Assembly (NCBI RefSeq): GCF_006094395.1
Contig: NZ_CP035291.1
Coordinates: 930,001 to 994,000, forward strand
Reading direction: 5' to 3'
Length of the DNA stretch: 64,000 bases
From: Staphylococcus haemolyticus
GTDB taxonomy: Bacteria > Bacillota > Bacilli > Staphylococcales > Staphylococcaceae
Shown here one piece after another: positions 8,715 to 18,233 of this stretch (the stretch's first letter is position 1; each line of letters opens with the position of its first letter). Under the pieces are notes generated by a model that worked only from the letters and a program-made list of their open reading frames with translations, was not told the DNA's origin and did no database searches. The position numbers were made by a program, and so were the translations under genes.

Positions 8715-8766
8715 TATAAAAAGGACTCAATTTCAACATAGAAATGAATCCTATAGAAACTGAGTC
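8715..8766 (-). terminator. Terminator of the nitroreductase gene
   Basis: On the minus strand GACTCAGTTTC pairs with GAAATTGAGTC and is followed by CTTTTT. It lies 37 bases past the stop at 8804. Confidence 0.8.
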
Positions 8767-8803
8767 TTGAATTGTTGATCTAATCGATATCAATTAATGT
8801 AGA

Positions 8804-9427
8804 TTATTTTTTAACTATTAATCTATTGTTAGTTGGTTGTATTTCTTTTTCACCAGCTTTTTCACGGATGTCACCAAATGGCATTTGAGCAACAAGTTTC
8901 CATGAAGCAGGGATGTCAAATTCTTGTGTAGTGATTTGATCTACTAAAGGATTGTAATGTTGTAATGAAGCGCCAATTCCTTTTGAACTTAATGCAGTCC
9001 AAATTGCAAATTGATGCATTGCGTTTGTTTGAACTGACCAATTAGCAAAGTTATCAGCATAATTTGGCATTTGTTCTTGTAAACCTTTAATAACATCTTC
9101 GTCTTCGAAATAAAGAATTGTGCCATATGCATGTTTAAATCCGTCGATACGTTGTTCAGTTGGAGTGAAATCACGGTCAGGTCCCATAACATCTTTTAAT
9201 ACTGTTTTAGTATTGTCCCAGAATTTGTGATGTTGGTCATTTAATAACAATACGATTCTAGTAGATTGAGAATTAAAAGCTGAAGGTGTGTATTTAATAA
9301 TATGTTCTATCATATCTTCTAGTTCTTTATCACTAATTGAAATTGTTGTTTCAGTGCTATAGATAGTACGTCTATCTTCGATTTCTTGTAAAAATGGTTT
9401 TGTTTTTGATTTGCTAAATAAGCCCAT
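8804..9427 (-). CDS. Nitroreductase-family FMN oxidoreductase
   Basis: A 207-residue protein of the small nitroreductase superfamily. It has the N-terminal DRRTIY segment, PSAFNSQSTRIV near residue 50 (the usual substrate and FMN loop), ALSSKGIGASLQHYNP near residue 150 and QMPFGDI near the end. These dimeric flavoenzymes reduce nitro or quinone compounds with NAD(P)H; the physiological substrate is unknown. The start has AAGGAGAT upstream. It stands alone, with a terminator and its own upstream region. Confidence 0.8.
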   Translation of the reverse strand: MGLFSKSKTKPFLQEIEDRRTIYSTETTISISDKELEDMIEHIIKYTPSAFNSQSTRIVLLLNDQHHKFWDNTKTVLKDVMGPDRDFTPTEQRIDGFKHAYGTILYFEDEDVIKGLQEQMPNYADNFANWSVQTNAMHQFAIWTALSSKGIGASLQHYNPLVDQITTQEFDIPASWKLVAQMPFGDIREKAGEKEIQPTNNRLIVKK

Positions 9428-9612
9428 ATTAAATCTCCTTTGTTTATATAAGTTATATCTCTAGTATAAATATTATACTTAAATATGTAAAATGTTTTTT
9501 AACAAAAAATGTCAAATATATTAATATTTTTTATCATTAACCTTATTTCAATGCATTATATGTAAATATTCTTTATACTGTAAGTGTTATAAAACAAGGA
9601 GGTGGAAGATTG

Positions 9613-11295
9613 ATGAAAAAGAAAATAGCTCATACAGGTCTCATTTTAGCTATAGGCACATCTATGCTAGGGCATGAGAGCATCGTAAAAGCTGCAGAAA
9701 GTAATCAACAAGCTACGAATGAAGTTGATAGTAGTAATGTTAGTTCTGATACTGATACCCAAGAACGTCAAAATAGTAGTAATGACATCAATGAAAATCA
9801 TCAATCTGATACCCAAGATTCAACTGAATTAGGAAAAAATAATAATAATCAAAATAGCGATGAAAGCAATTCATCATCAAATAACGAGAATGATGCTAAT
9901 GAAAATAGTGATAATACTGTGGATCAAAGTGACTCATCTGATAATAGTAACTCAGGCAGTAATACTGATTTAAATAATGGTGATGACACAAATAATTCTG
10001 GAGACAACGATACAAGCAATCCGGATAACGGAGAACAACCAGGAGATAATGATTCATCAAGTAATCCTGATGATGGAGAACAACCAGGAGACAATGATTC
10101 AGGCAACCCAGATGACGGAGAGCAACCAGGAGATAATGATTCAGGAAAACCGGATGACGGAGAACAACCAGGAGACAATGATTCATCAAGCAATCCAGAT
10201 GGCGGAGAACAACCTGGAGATAATGATTCAGGCAAACCCGACAATGGAAACAATCCAGGGAATAATGACTCAGGCGAGCAAGATGATGGAGGAAATAAAC
10301 TAGGAGACAGTGGTAATCATCAACAACCACCTAAACATGATGGGAATTCTCGTTCGAATCAAGGTGATCATCATTCAAATTCTGGATCAAATGGATCAAA
10401 TAATGGTTCGCAAAATAATTCCAATAGCAATTCAAATAATAATAGTAATTATCCTGGCAATCATTCAGGACACTCAAGTACCAATGATACAGTAAAACCT
10501 AATAAACCCGTTTTTAATAATAATAATGGTTCAACAAACGGAAACCATTCAACTGGTTCTAATCACCACAACAACAGTGTATCTGATTCTATAATTCATC
10601 AAATTTACCCACATAAAAATAATGGCAACTCGACATCTCATTCTAACAGAAATCAAAATCAATCAATTATGAGTGGGTCTAATACTAATCAATGGCACTA
10701 TGGCGATAACTTACAACAAAATCATCGACAAAGTCATATTGAAACTTATTCAAATAATGACAATATGCAAAGTGAAGTTCCGTTTTATAGCAAGTCAATG
10801 CTATTAAATAGACTAAATAGTTTAGCAACTGGTTCATATAAATACAATCCATATATTATAAATCAGGTAAACCGGTTGGGAAATAATAATGAGTATATCT
10901 CGAATCAAGATTTTTACAGGCTTTTCCGAAAACAATCATTTAATAATGAATACTTAGATTATTTACAAAAAGGCTCTAACTATTTCAGATTTGAATATTT
11001 TAACCCTTTAAATTCGAAAAAGTATTATAAAAATTTAGATGAGCAAGTATTGGCACTTATAACTGGAGAAATCGGATCTATGCCTGAATTGAAAAAGCCA
11101 AGTGATAGAGAAAAAAAAGAGGATGCAGATTTTCAGAGCCATGATGATGATAAAATTATAGATACCAATGAAAAAAGTAAAGAAGCGGAAAATAAAGCCA
11201 AATATAAAAACATAAATATTGCTTTAATTACATCTATAATTATGATTTTCGTAGGTGTTACAGGTAGGTTTATTTATAGGAAAATTAAAAACTAA
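9613..11295 (+). CDS. sdrH: SdrH-like aspartate-rich repeat membrane protein
   Basis: A 560-residue secreted or membrane-tethered protein. The signal peptide (residues 1-29) is followed by a long Asn/Ser/Asp low-complexity region with tandem PDDGEQPGDND repeats (about residues 132-234), then a His/Asn/Ser-rich stretch, a more ordinary globular segment (about 395-490) and a C-terminal transmembrane helix with RKIKN tail. There is no LPXTG motif, so it is not sortase-anchored; this is a known trait of S. aureus SdrH. ATG 9613 has AGGAGGTGG 7 bases upstream. It is convergent with mroQ, as in S. aureus. Repeat number probably varies between strains. Confidence 0.83.
   Translation: MKKKIAHTGLILAIGTSMLGHESIVKAAESNQQATNEVDSSNVSSDTDTQERQNSSNDINENHQSDTQDSTELGKNNNNQNSDESNSSSNNENDANENSDNTVDQSDSSDNSNSGSNTDLNNGDDTNNSGDNDTSNPDNGEQPGDNDSSSNPDDGEQPGDNDSGNPDDGEQPGDNDSGKPDDGEQPGDNDSSSNPDGGEQPGDNDSGKPDNGNNPGNNDSGEQDDGGNKLGDSGNHQQPPKHDGNSRSNQGDHHSNSGSNGSNNGSQNNSNSNSNNNSNYPGNHSGHSSTNDTVKPNKPVFNNNNGSTNGNHSTGSNHHNNSVSDSIIHQIYPHKNNGNSTSHSNRNQNQSIMSGSNTNQWHYGDNLQQNHRQSHIETYSNNDNMQSEVPFYSKSMLLNRLNSLATGSYKYNPYIINQVNRLGNNNEYISNQDFYRLFRKQSFNNEYLDYLQKGSNYFRFEYFNPLNSKKYYKNLDEQVLALITGEIGSMPELKKPSDREKKEDADFQSHDDDKIIDTNEKSKEAENKAKYKNINIALITSIIMIFVGVTGRFIYRKIKN
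10006..10314 (+). repeat. Tandem 42-45 bp coding repeats in sdrH
   Basis: About seven units encode variants of D-S-(S/G)-N/K-P-D-D-G-E-Q-P-G-D-N; the first five are nearly identical and the last two degenerate. Units alternate between 14 and 15 codons (DSG versus DSSS). Such arrays change length by slippage or recombination. Confidence 0.9.
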
Positions 11296-11300
11296 AATAG

Positions 11301-11350
11301 AAAACGCATCTATTATTGTCATTTGAAATGATGAGATTAATAGATGCGTT
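11301..11350. terminator. Bidirectional terminator, sdrH and mroQ
   Basis: AACGCATCTATTA pairs with TAATAGATGCGTT around a 22-base loop, lying between the two convergent stops. A and T runs flank both sides. Confidence 0.8.
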
Positions 11351-11356
11351 CATTTA

Positions 11357-12097
11357 TTAAAATAGAAAATGAATTATAAAATTACTTTGTTCTTGTAAAT
11401 GTTTAACTGTGTCACCAAAGAAAAATTGGACTGCCACTACAAAACCATTTTGTAACATATGAATGATAATTGGAACCGCAATACGTCTAGTTAAAACATA
11501 GGCAAGAGAGAATAACATACCCATACCAAAATATATGAAGAAAAATTTAATATCGTTATGTGCTATCGCAAATAAAATTGAACTTACTATTGAAGCGATT
11601 AAGAACGCAACAATTCGATTTCCTTTAATTTTATTATAGATTTCACCAAATATAACTTTTCTAAATATGTATTCCTCTAGAATTGGGCCAACTATTGAGA
11701 TTAATAATATGAAAACTGGAAGCTGTTTTGCAATTGCCATAATTCTTTCAGTATTTGGACTTTGTTGTGGTTGTCCAACTAACCACATAGTGATTAGACT
11801 AGCTACCATTTGATAAATCATCACGACAACAAATCCTAATAAAGCCCAAGGTAAAATGTAGCGTTTAGGTTCTTTATAACCTCGCTCCAGTGCTGTTGGA
11901 TTTTTTATAATACTATTTAACCAAATTATTAATAATGCTGCTATTACAAATAAAATAACCTGAGTGTATACGCCAGCTTTTGCAAGTTCCATCCCTTTTA
12001 AATCTTTAAAGAAAGGTAATTGCTGTGCAAGTAAGGGTAAGAACTGTGCTAATGCATAAATAACAATGGTAAGAAATGCTACCCAAATTCTCTTCAT
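11357..12097 (-). CDS. mroQ: MroQ-like CPBP (Abi/CAAX-type) membrane protease
   Basis: A 246-residue multi-pass membrane protein of the CPBP glutamic-type protease family. The EExxxR motif is in GPILEEYIFRKVIFGE near residue 150, followed by the FAIAHND and HMLQNG motifs with conserved His residues. ATG 12097 is chosen because GGAGGAATAGA lies just upstream, and it gives the length of S. aureus MroQ. In S. aureus MroQ supports Agr activity, apparently at AgrD/AIP production. Location between agr and groESL and next to sdrH is conserved. The agr link here is by orthology. Confidence 0.88.
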   Translation of the reverse strand: MKRIWVAFLTIVIYALAQFLPLLAQQLPFFKDLKGMELAKAGVYTQVILFVIAALLIIWLNSIIKNPTALERGYKEPKRYILPWALLGFVVVMIYQMVASLITMWLVGQPQQSPNTERIMAIAKQLPVFILLISIVGPILEEYIFRKVIFGEIYNKIKGNRIVAFLIASIVSSILFAIAHNDIKFFFIYFGMGMLFSLAYVLTRRIAVPIIIHMLQNGFVVAVQFFFGDTVKHLQEQSNFIIHFLF

Positions 12098-12187
12098 TCT
12101 ATTCCTCCAAAAATAATAATCAACATTAGTTAGTTTATCGTAAATTTGTATGTTATACAAAATATAGATAACCTTTTCGCTTGAAAA

Positions 12188-12204
12188 ATTGACCAAATTT
12201 GATT
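12188..12204 (-). promoter_or_regulatory. Degenerate CtsR operator upstream of groESL
   Basis: ATTGACCAAATTTGATT matches the reverse of the CtsR heptad repeat (TTTGACC, 3 bases, TTTGACC) at 6/7 and 5/7 positions. It overlaps a TTGACC -35. Staphylococcal groESL is known to be under both HrcA and CtsR. Confidence 0.6.
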
Positions 12205-12219
12205 AATATAAAATATAGA

Positions 12220-12246
12220 TTAGCACTCATTATATTTAAGTGCTAA
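12220..12246 (+). promoter_or_regulatory. CIRCE element (HrcA operator)
   Basis: TTAGCACTC, 9 bases, AAGTGCTAA: the canonical inverted repeat with one mismatch in the right arm. It sits 28 bases before groES and downstream of a putative -10 (TATAGA, 12214-12219), placing it over or just after the start site. HrcA repression of groESL is well established. Confidence 0.96.
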
Positions 12247-12261
12247 AAAGGAACCTGTTAA

Positions 12262-12561
<300 letters not shown>

Positions 12562-12619
12562 AATTTATAAATAATAATTAATAAGTAATAATAAACTATT
12601 TTAAACAATGGAGGTATAA

Positions 12620-14242
<1,623 letters not shown>

Positions 14243-14245
14243 AAA

Positions 14246-14290
14246 GACCAATAAACACCGTTATATCAACGTTTGAATTGTTTAATGGTC
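14246..14290 (+). other. Hairpin after groEL, replacement 3' end of the groESL mRNA
   Basis: GACCAATAAAC pairs with GTTTAATGGTC (10 of 11) around a 23-base loop. No T run follows on the plus strand, so it is a poor intrinsic terminator. It could instead be an integrase arm-binding or termination-enhancing structure. Confidence 0.45.
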
Positions 14291-14310
14291 ATAATTTGGT
14301 CGTAGAAATT

Positions 14311-15486
14311 TTAAAATAATCCTTTTGAGACGTTTTCCATGAGTTTACTAAACTTTTGGGAAGCGTCTTTTTTGTATGAGTTGGTAATCTTTGCGTATAT
14401 GTTCATTGTGGTATTTATATCTTTGTGGCGTAAGCGTTCTTGTATTTCTTTGATGTGTACGCCAGCCTCAATAAGTAGGGCGTAATGTGTGTATCTGAAC
14501 GAGTGGGTACTTATTTGCTTGTTCGTTATGTCAGTCTTTTTAAGTATAGCTTTTATCCATAATTGCAGTTTTTTAATTACAAGTGGATAACCATTCACAT
14601 CAGTAAACACAAAATTATTATCTACATAAAGCTCATTTTTCCATGTGTCCTGGACGTTTACCTTATAATCTTTGAGTAATTGAATCACGTGGGGATCGAC
14701 TGTGATTTTACCGATTGAGCTTTCAGTTTTCCGTGTAAGTATCTGATAATGCTTTTTATTATTATTCGGATTGTAATAAGTCTTAGTAATGCTAATCGTG
14801 TTGTTCTCAAAGTCTATATCAGACCATTTTAACGCTAATAATTCGCCTGCTCTCATGCCTGTATATGCCAATGTGGTAAATACTTCAAAGCTATTTTGTG
14901 GTGAATGGTGATACTTAGCAACCTTCAGGAATTGAAATAACTCATCTTTTTCAAGAAACTTTTTGTGTATCTCAATATCTTCTAATTCTTCCACGCTTAC
15001 TTTCTTTTTAGGTCGTTTAATACCCTCACTAGGCATAGCTTTTATTAATCTCGTATCATACGCATACTTAAATATCATATTTGTAGAAGCCACAATACTA
15101 TCAACATAATTCTTGCTATACTGTGCGCTTATATCGTCTACAAAGCGTTGATAATCATGTTTCTTGATAGTTTGTATTGGTTTAGTATTAAAACGCTCTA
15201 TGGCGTGTTGTATGGCTTTCTCACGTGCTCTCACACTACTTACTTTTACATCATTAGCATACTGTTTAAGCCAATCATCAGCTACTTGTTTAAACGTGCT
15301 AGAAGAAGGGGCAATATAGTCACCATTTCTTAATTGACGCCCTATCATCTCAGCTTGATGTTTAGCGTCTGATTTACGTTTAAAGCCAGTCTTAGAGATG
15401 TATTCATATTTGCCAGTTTCTGCATTTTTACCAAGTGAAATACGATAACGCCAATTGTTTTTAGATATCTGATCGTAACTTGCCAT
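14311..15486 (-). CDS. int: Island integrase, tyrosine recombinase
   Basis: A 391-residue phage/SaPI-type tyrosine recombinase with an N-terminal arm-binding domain (residues 1-60), a SAM-like core-binding domain (about 60-160) and a catalytic domain. Catalytic residues are visible: Arg212 (YTGMRAGELL), His328 and Arg331 (HSFRYTHY), His354 (RLRHKDINTT) and Tyr364 (MNIYAKI). The protein appears intact. It lies 70 bases inside attL and points towards it, as in related islands. It should catalyse integration and excision at the groEL site; excision would normally need an Xis, which I do not see. Confidence 0.93.
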   Translation of the reverse strand: MASYDQISKNNWRYRISLGKNAETGKYEYISKTGFKRKSDAKHQAEMIGRQLRNGDYIAPSSSTFKQVADDWLKQYANDVKVSSVRAREKAIQHAIERFNTKPIQTIKKHDYQRFVDDISAQYSKNYVDSIVASTNMIFKYAYDTRLIKAMPSEGIKRPKKKVSVEELEDIEIHKKFLEKDELFQFLKVAKYHHSPQNSFEVFTTLAYTGMRAGELLALKWSDIDFENNTISITKTYYNPNNNKKHYQILTRKTESSIGKITVDPHVIQLLKDYKVNVQDTWKNELYVDNNFVFTDVNGYPLVIKKLQLWIKAILKKTDITNKQISTHSFRYTHYALLIEAGVHIKEIQERLRHKDINTTMNIYAKITNSYKKDASQKFSKLMENVSKGLF

Positions 15487-15494
15487 AGGAACAC

Positions 15495-15824
15495 CTACTT
15501 AATATATCGCTTAATAGTTTCTATCTCATCAAGTATCTTATTGTACTTGTCTTCACTTATAGTTTCACTATTATATAAAGCGTTTAATTGCGACTTTAAA
15601 ATATCATATTTTGTATTTAGATAGTTATATATCAATAGTTTAATTCGTTGACTATCTTCAGCATCTAGAGGGACACGACCATAATAGGTTGTGTTTTTTT
15701 CATCTTCAAGATGATATTTCAAATCATTAACTGAAAAATCATAATAGTTACCATTATGCGTATGTGATTCAGTTAGGACATAATATTTAAGCGAATTTGA
15801 AACGAGTTTCTTCTTATCTTGATA
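15495..15824 (-). pseudogene. 5'-truncated gene upstream of int
   Basis: The frame is open for 109 codons below an in-frame TAG at 15825-15827, but contains no ATG or GTG in its first third. It reads KKLVSNSLKYYVLTES, then HTHNGNYYDFSVNDL, then a charged, helical C-terminus ending IKRYIK 8 bases before int. The first possible start is a TTG at 15722 without a Shine-Dalgarno (75 residues). It looks like the remaining C-terminal part of a phage-type protein whose 5' end was lost. Alternatively a short 75-residue product is made from TTG. Function unknown. Confidence 0.55.
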
Positions 15825-15987
15825 CTATATAGAAATAATGCAAAGTTGAAAAATAATGTAAGTATGACGTGAAAAATTTTTACTTATAAAAAGTAAGCGT
15901 TTGCTATTTGCATTTGGAGCCATTTATAAGATAATTTATATAGCTACTAAAATTTACTATTCAAAATGAGTATCCTTTAATAAATTG

Positions 15988-16014
15988 ACTGTATCCTTTG
16001 GGTGCAGTTTTTTT
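15988..16014 (+). terminator. Orphan plus-strand terminator
   Basis: ACTGTATCC pairs with GGGTGCAGT (with G-U pairs) around TTT, followed by seven T. No plus-strand gene precedes it, so it may end a small RNA. Confidence 0.7.
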
Positions 16015-16213
16015 AATTTATAACTTGTCAAAACTTTATATTTCATAAAGTTACAAACGGACTTAAAAGTACTCTTGTAAGCAGTACCTTAAAATAGGGA
16101 AGTAGTTTGATAAAAACAAAAAGAATACCCCACAGATATGTAAATGAAACTTTCCTCATATGTCGCAACTTGCGACGTTAGGTAAATGAATATAGCAACC
16201 GCTTCGATATTCA

Positions 16214-16247
16214 CAAAAAAAGATGTAGCTCTGAACTGGGACTACAT
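16214..16247 (-). terminator. Orphan minus-strand terminator
   Basis: On the minus strand ATGTAG pairs with CTACAT around a 13-base loop and is followed by CTTTTTTT. No minus-strand gene lies upstream (16248-17306 codes on the plus strand). Confidence 0.7.
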
Positions 16248-16604
16248 TTATTAACGAACAACTCATATTATTTACGTTATTAAATATTTAGGTTAAAAGT
16301 AAAGAACGATATAACATAGTAGGAAGAACTCATAAATAAGGTTCTAAAACTCATCAAATTTATATGAAATAGTACTAAATAAATGAAAAGGAGTTAACAA
16401 AATAACATAATGGTTATATCAAAATTAAAACATCTTTTATTTGACAATACATATTTACAACAATTATTTAAATAAAAGTTTAAAAAATATGATTAAAGTG
16501 AGTAAGAAAATGATAGAAATTGCTAAATAAGGTTTAGTTATATTTATTATTTTTATTATACTTGATATAATATTTAAAAGATTTATATTAAAGTGGTGAA
16601 AATT

Positions 16605-17306
16605 ATGGTTAGTAGGAATCTTGAAGTTTATTGTGATGAAAGCAGTTTAGAAAATTTATTTAAAGATAATAAAAGTGGATATATAGTAATTGGTGGTATA
16701 TGGTTAGATAAAAAAGATCATAAGATAGTAAAAAAAGAAATTGACCATTTAAAGCGAAAACATTCAATAGGTGGAGAATTTAAATGGAATAAAGTTTCAT
16801 ATTCCAGAAAGCAATTCTATTTTGAAATCTTAGACTACTTTTTTGGCAATAGGAAGATTAGATTTAGATGTATTGTAGTAAATACAAAAAAAGTTAACAC
16901 AGAGAAATATCATAATTCTGATAATGAATTAGGTTTTTATAAATTTTATTTCAATTTACTGGATAAATGGTGTATGAGTAATGACAATTATTATATTTAC
17001 TTAGATTATAAAAGTAATAAAGATAATAATAGACTACCAAAGTTAAAAGAAATTTTGAATTATGTGTCTGAAGGAGAAATAATAGATGTTTTACCAATCC
17101 GTTCAGAAGAATCAGTTTTTATTCAATTAGCAGATTTGTTAAGTGGTGTTGTTAGCTTTCATTTTAATAATAATGATGTAAAAGATAATACGAAATATGA
17201 ATTTAAAAAAAGATTAGAGGAACATATTGGTGAGAGTATTAAATCTAGTCCTTCGAGTGAAAAAAAGTTTAATGTATTTCAAATAAGGTTGAATGAAAAT
17301 GTATAG
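16605..17306 (+). CDS. DUF3800-like protein
   Basis: A 233-residue protein resembling DUF3800. The N-terminus has the characteristic YCDESS, then YIVIGGIWLDKKD, GGEFKWNKVSYSRKQFYFEILDYFF, a central YIYLDYKSNK (second acidic site) and the C-terminal SVFIQLADLLSGVVSF. The spaced acidic residues fit an RNase H-like nuclease fold reported for this family; activity is inferred. ATG 16605 is preferred over GTG 16593 because GTGGTGA lies 7 bases upstream. It overlaps the next gene by 8 bases, so the two are translationally coupled. The AT-rich composition and island location indicate horizontal transfer. Confidence 0.72.
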   Translation: MVSRNLEVYCDESSLENLFKDNKSGYIVIGGIWLDKKDHKIVKKEIDHLKRKHSIGGEFKWNKVSYSRKQFYFEILDYFFGNRKIRFRCIVVNTKKVNTEKYHNSDNELGFYKFYFNLLDKWCMSNDNYYIYLDYKSNKDNNRLPKLKEILNYVSEGEIIDVLPIRSEESVFIQLADLLSGVVSFHFNNNDVKDNTKYEFKKRLEEHIGESIKSSPSSEKKFNVFQIRLNENV

Positions 17307-17739
17307 CGAACTTACTTACTTAAAAAACGAAGAAAAATATCGAAATTTATTTGAAAGAGAATATTGTCAAAAAGAAATTATAACTTGTCATAATATTGTC
17401 GTTAAATTCTATGCTAGACATTTTGACCATGCTTTTTTTAGTAGAAGTAATAGAAGAAGTAATAAGAAAGATGTATTTGACTCAAATAGAGCACAAAGAA
17501 TATTATGGATAAAACAAGTTTTACAAGATAATAATATACCAATTTATCAGGGACATAATAGTAAAACCAAAAAAAGCGATAAGAGTAGAAGAGTTTCTTT
17601 ATTAACACCAGATGGATATGTCGTGGTGATACGTATGACTGGTGAAGATAAGGCAGAATTTTTAACAGCATTTGTAATAAATGATTCTGCTGTAATAGGT
17701 AAAATAAGAAGTAATCCTTTGATATATGATCCAACCTAA
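17299..17739 (+). CDS. Unrecognised small basic protein, possible BECR-fold nuclease
   Basis: A 146-residue basic protein (start ATG 17299 with AAGGT 9 bases upstream; ATG 17293 also possible). A helical N-terminal half has FYARHFDHAFF and FDSNRAQRILWIKQVL. A beta-rich C-terminal half has YVVVIRMTGEDKAEFLTAFV and ends IRSNPLIYDP. The order of a helix with His, then strands ending in a T-A-F/Y motif, resembles barnase-EndoU-ColicinE5/RelE-like (PBECR) nucleases. That is pattern resemblance only. Coupled to the upstream DUF3800-like gene and followed by a terminator, it forms a closed two-gene unit. Confidence 0.5.
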   Translation: MYSELTYLKNEEKYRNLFEREYCQKEIITCHNIVVKFYARHFDHAFFSRSNRRSNKKDVFDSNRAQRILWIKQVLQDNNIPIYQGHNSKTKKSDKSRRVSLLTPDGYVVVIRMTGEDKAEFLTAFVINDSAVIGKIRSNPLIYDPT

Positions 17740-17858
17740 TAAATATTTTACTTGTCATTAGTTGTCTGTAATGATAATATATATTTGAAATACGTCCTTT
17801 ACTTATGGTTTGGGATACACAAAGGCTTTGTGTAATGAGCCCGATAATCAGTGCACAA

Positions 17859-17881
17859 AAGGCCCTTTAAGGGTCTTTTTT
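17859..17881 (+). terminator. Terminator of the DUF3800 two-gene unit
   Basis: GGCCCTT pairs with AAGGGTC and is followed by TTTTTT. A second small hairpin, ACACAAAGGCTTTGTGT, lies just upstream (17817-17834). Confidence 0.82.
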
Positions 17882-17889
17882 ATTTAGAA

Positions 17890-18191
17890 AGTATCTTAAA
17901 TTCTATATAAAACTAAAATTTAAAAAATTAATTTATTTTTAATCTAGTATTTTTTATTATTTCCTTTGTTTTCAAACAATTTTTCTTAATGTATTATATG
18001 TTCTTAATTTCTGTTTATTTATTAAATTGTATTATTTTTCTCCATTACTCGATAATAAAGAAAATAGTTTATGATAAATATATTAATAACTTAATTACAT
18101 TTTAGTAATTTATAGTTAGCATGCAAGCAAGCAAGTTAAATATCTCATTTCAAACGTCACTTTTAAAGTGGCGTTTTTTTGATAATTAGAA
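17890..18191. other. 302 bases without a gene, containing an orphan terminator
   Basis: Very AT-rich, no credible coding frame. At 18154-18180 a hairpin (ACGTCACTT with AAGTGGCGT) followed by TTTTTTT terminates plus-strand transcription although no plus-strand gene is present after 17881. A GCAAGCAAGCAAG repeat lies at 18123-18135. A small RNA ending at 18180 is possible. Confidence 0.5.
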
Positions 18192-18225
18192 AGGTAAAAA
18201 ATAATAAGGGTAGGCGGACTACCCC
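18192..18225 (-). terminator. Terminator of the DUF6414-like gene
   Basis: On the minus strand GGGTAG pairs with CTACCC and is followed by TTATTATTTTTT, 10 bases after the stop. Confidence 0.8.
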
Positions 18226-18233
18226 GAAATTCA

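Larger units (their letters stand above)
15825..16604. other. 780 bases without a gene; RNA-like signals
   Basis: No credible coding frame on either strand. The stretch contains two good intrinsic terminators pointing in opposite directions (15988-16014 plus, 16214-16247 minus), a perfect 7-bp inverted repeat GTCGCAACTTGCGAC (16162-16176), and the leader of the DUF3800 gene with TATAAT at 16566-16571. The orphan terminators suggest small RNAs or remnants of deleted genes. Confidence 0.6.

Noticed and set aside
10006..10314. Regularly spaced repeats that could suggest a CRISPR array
   Set aside because: The repeats are in frame with a signal-peptide protein, have no unique spacers and no cas genes nearby.
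9896..10330. Long minus-strand frames opposite the sdrH repeats
   Set aside because: They are produced by the repetitive coding sequence (repeated LDE/SPGCSP or HHCLLVVL patterns), without ribosome sites.
12098..12196. N-terminal extension of MroQ
   Set aside because: The ribosome site GGAGGAATAG precedes ATG 12097, and the family length matches the shorter form.
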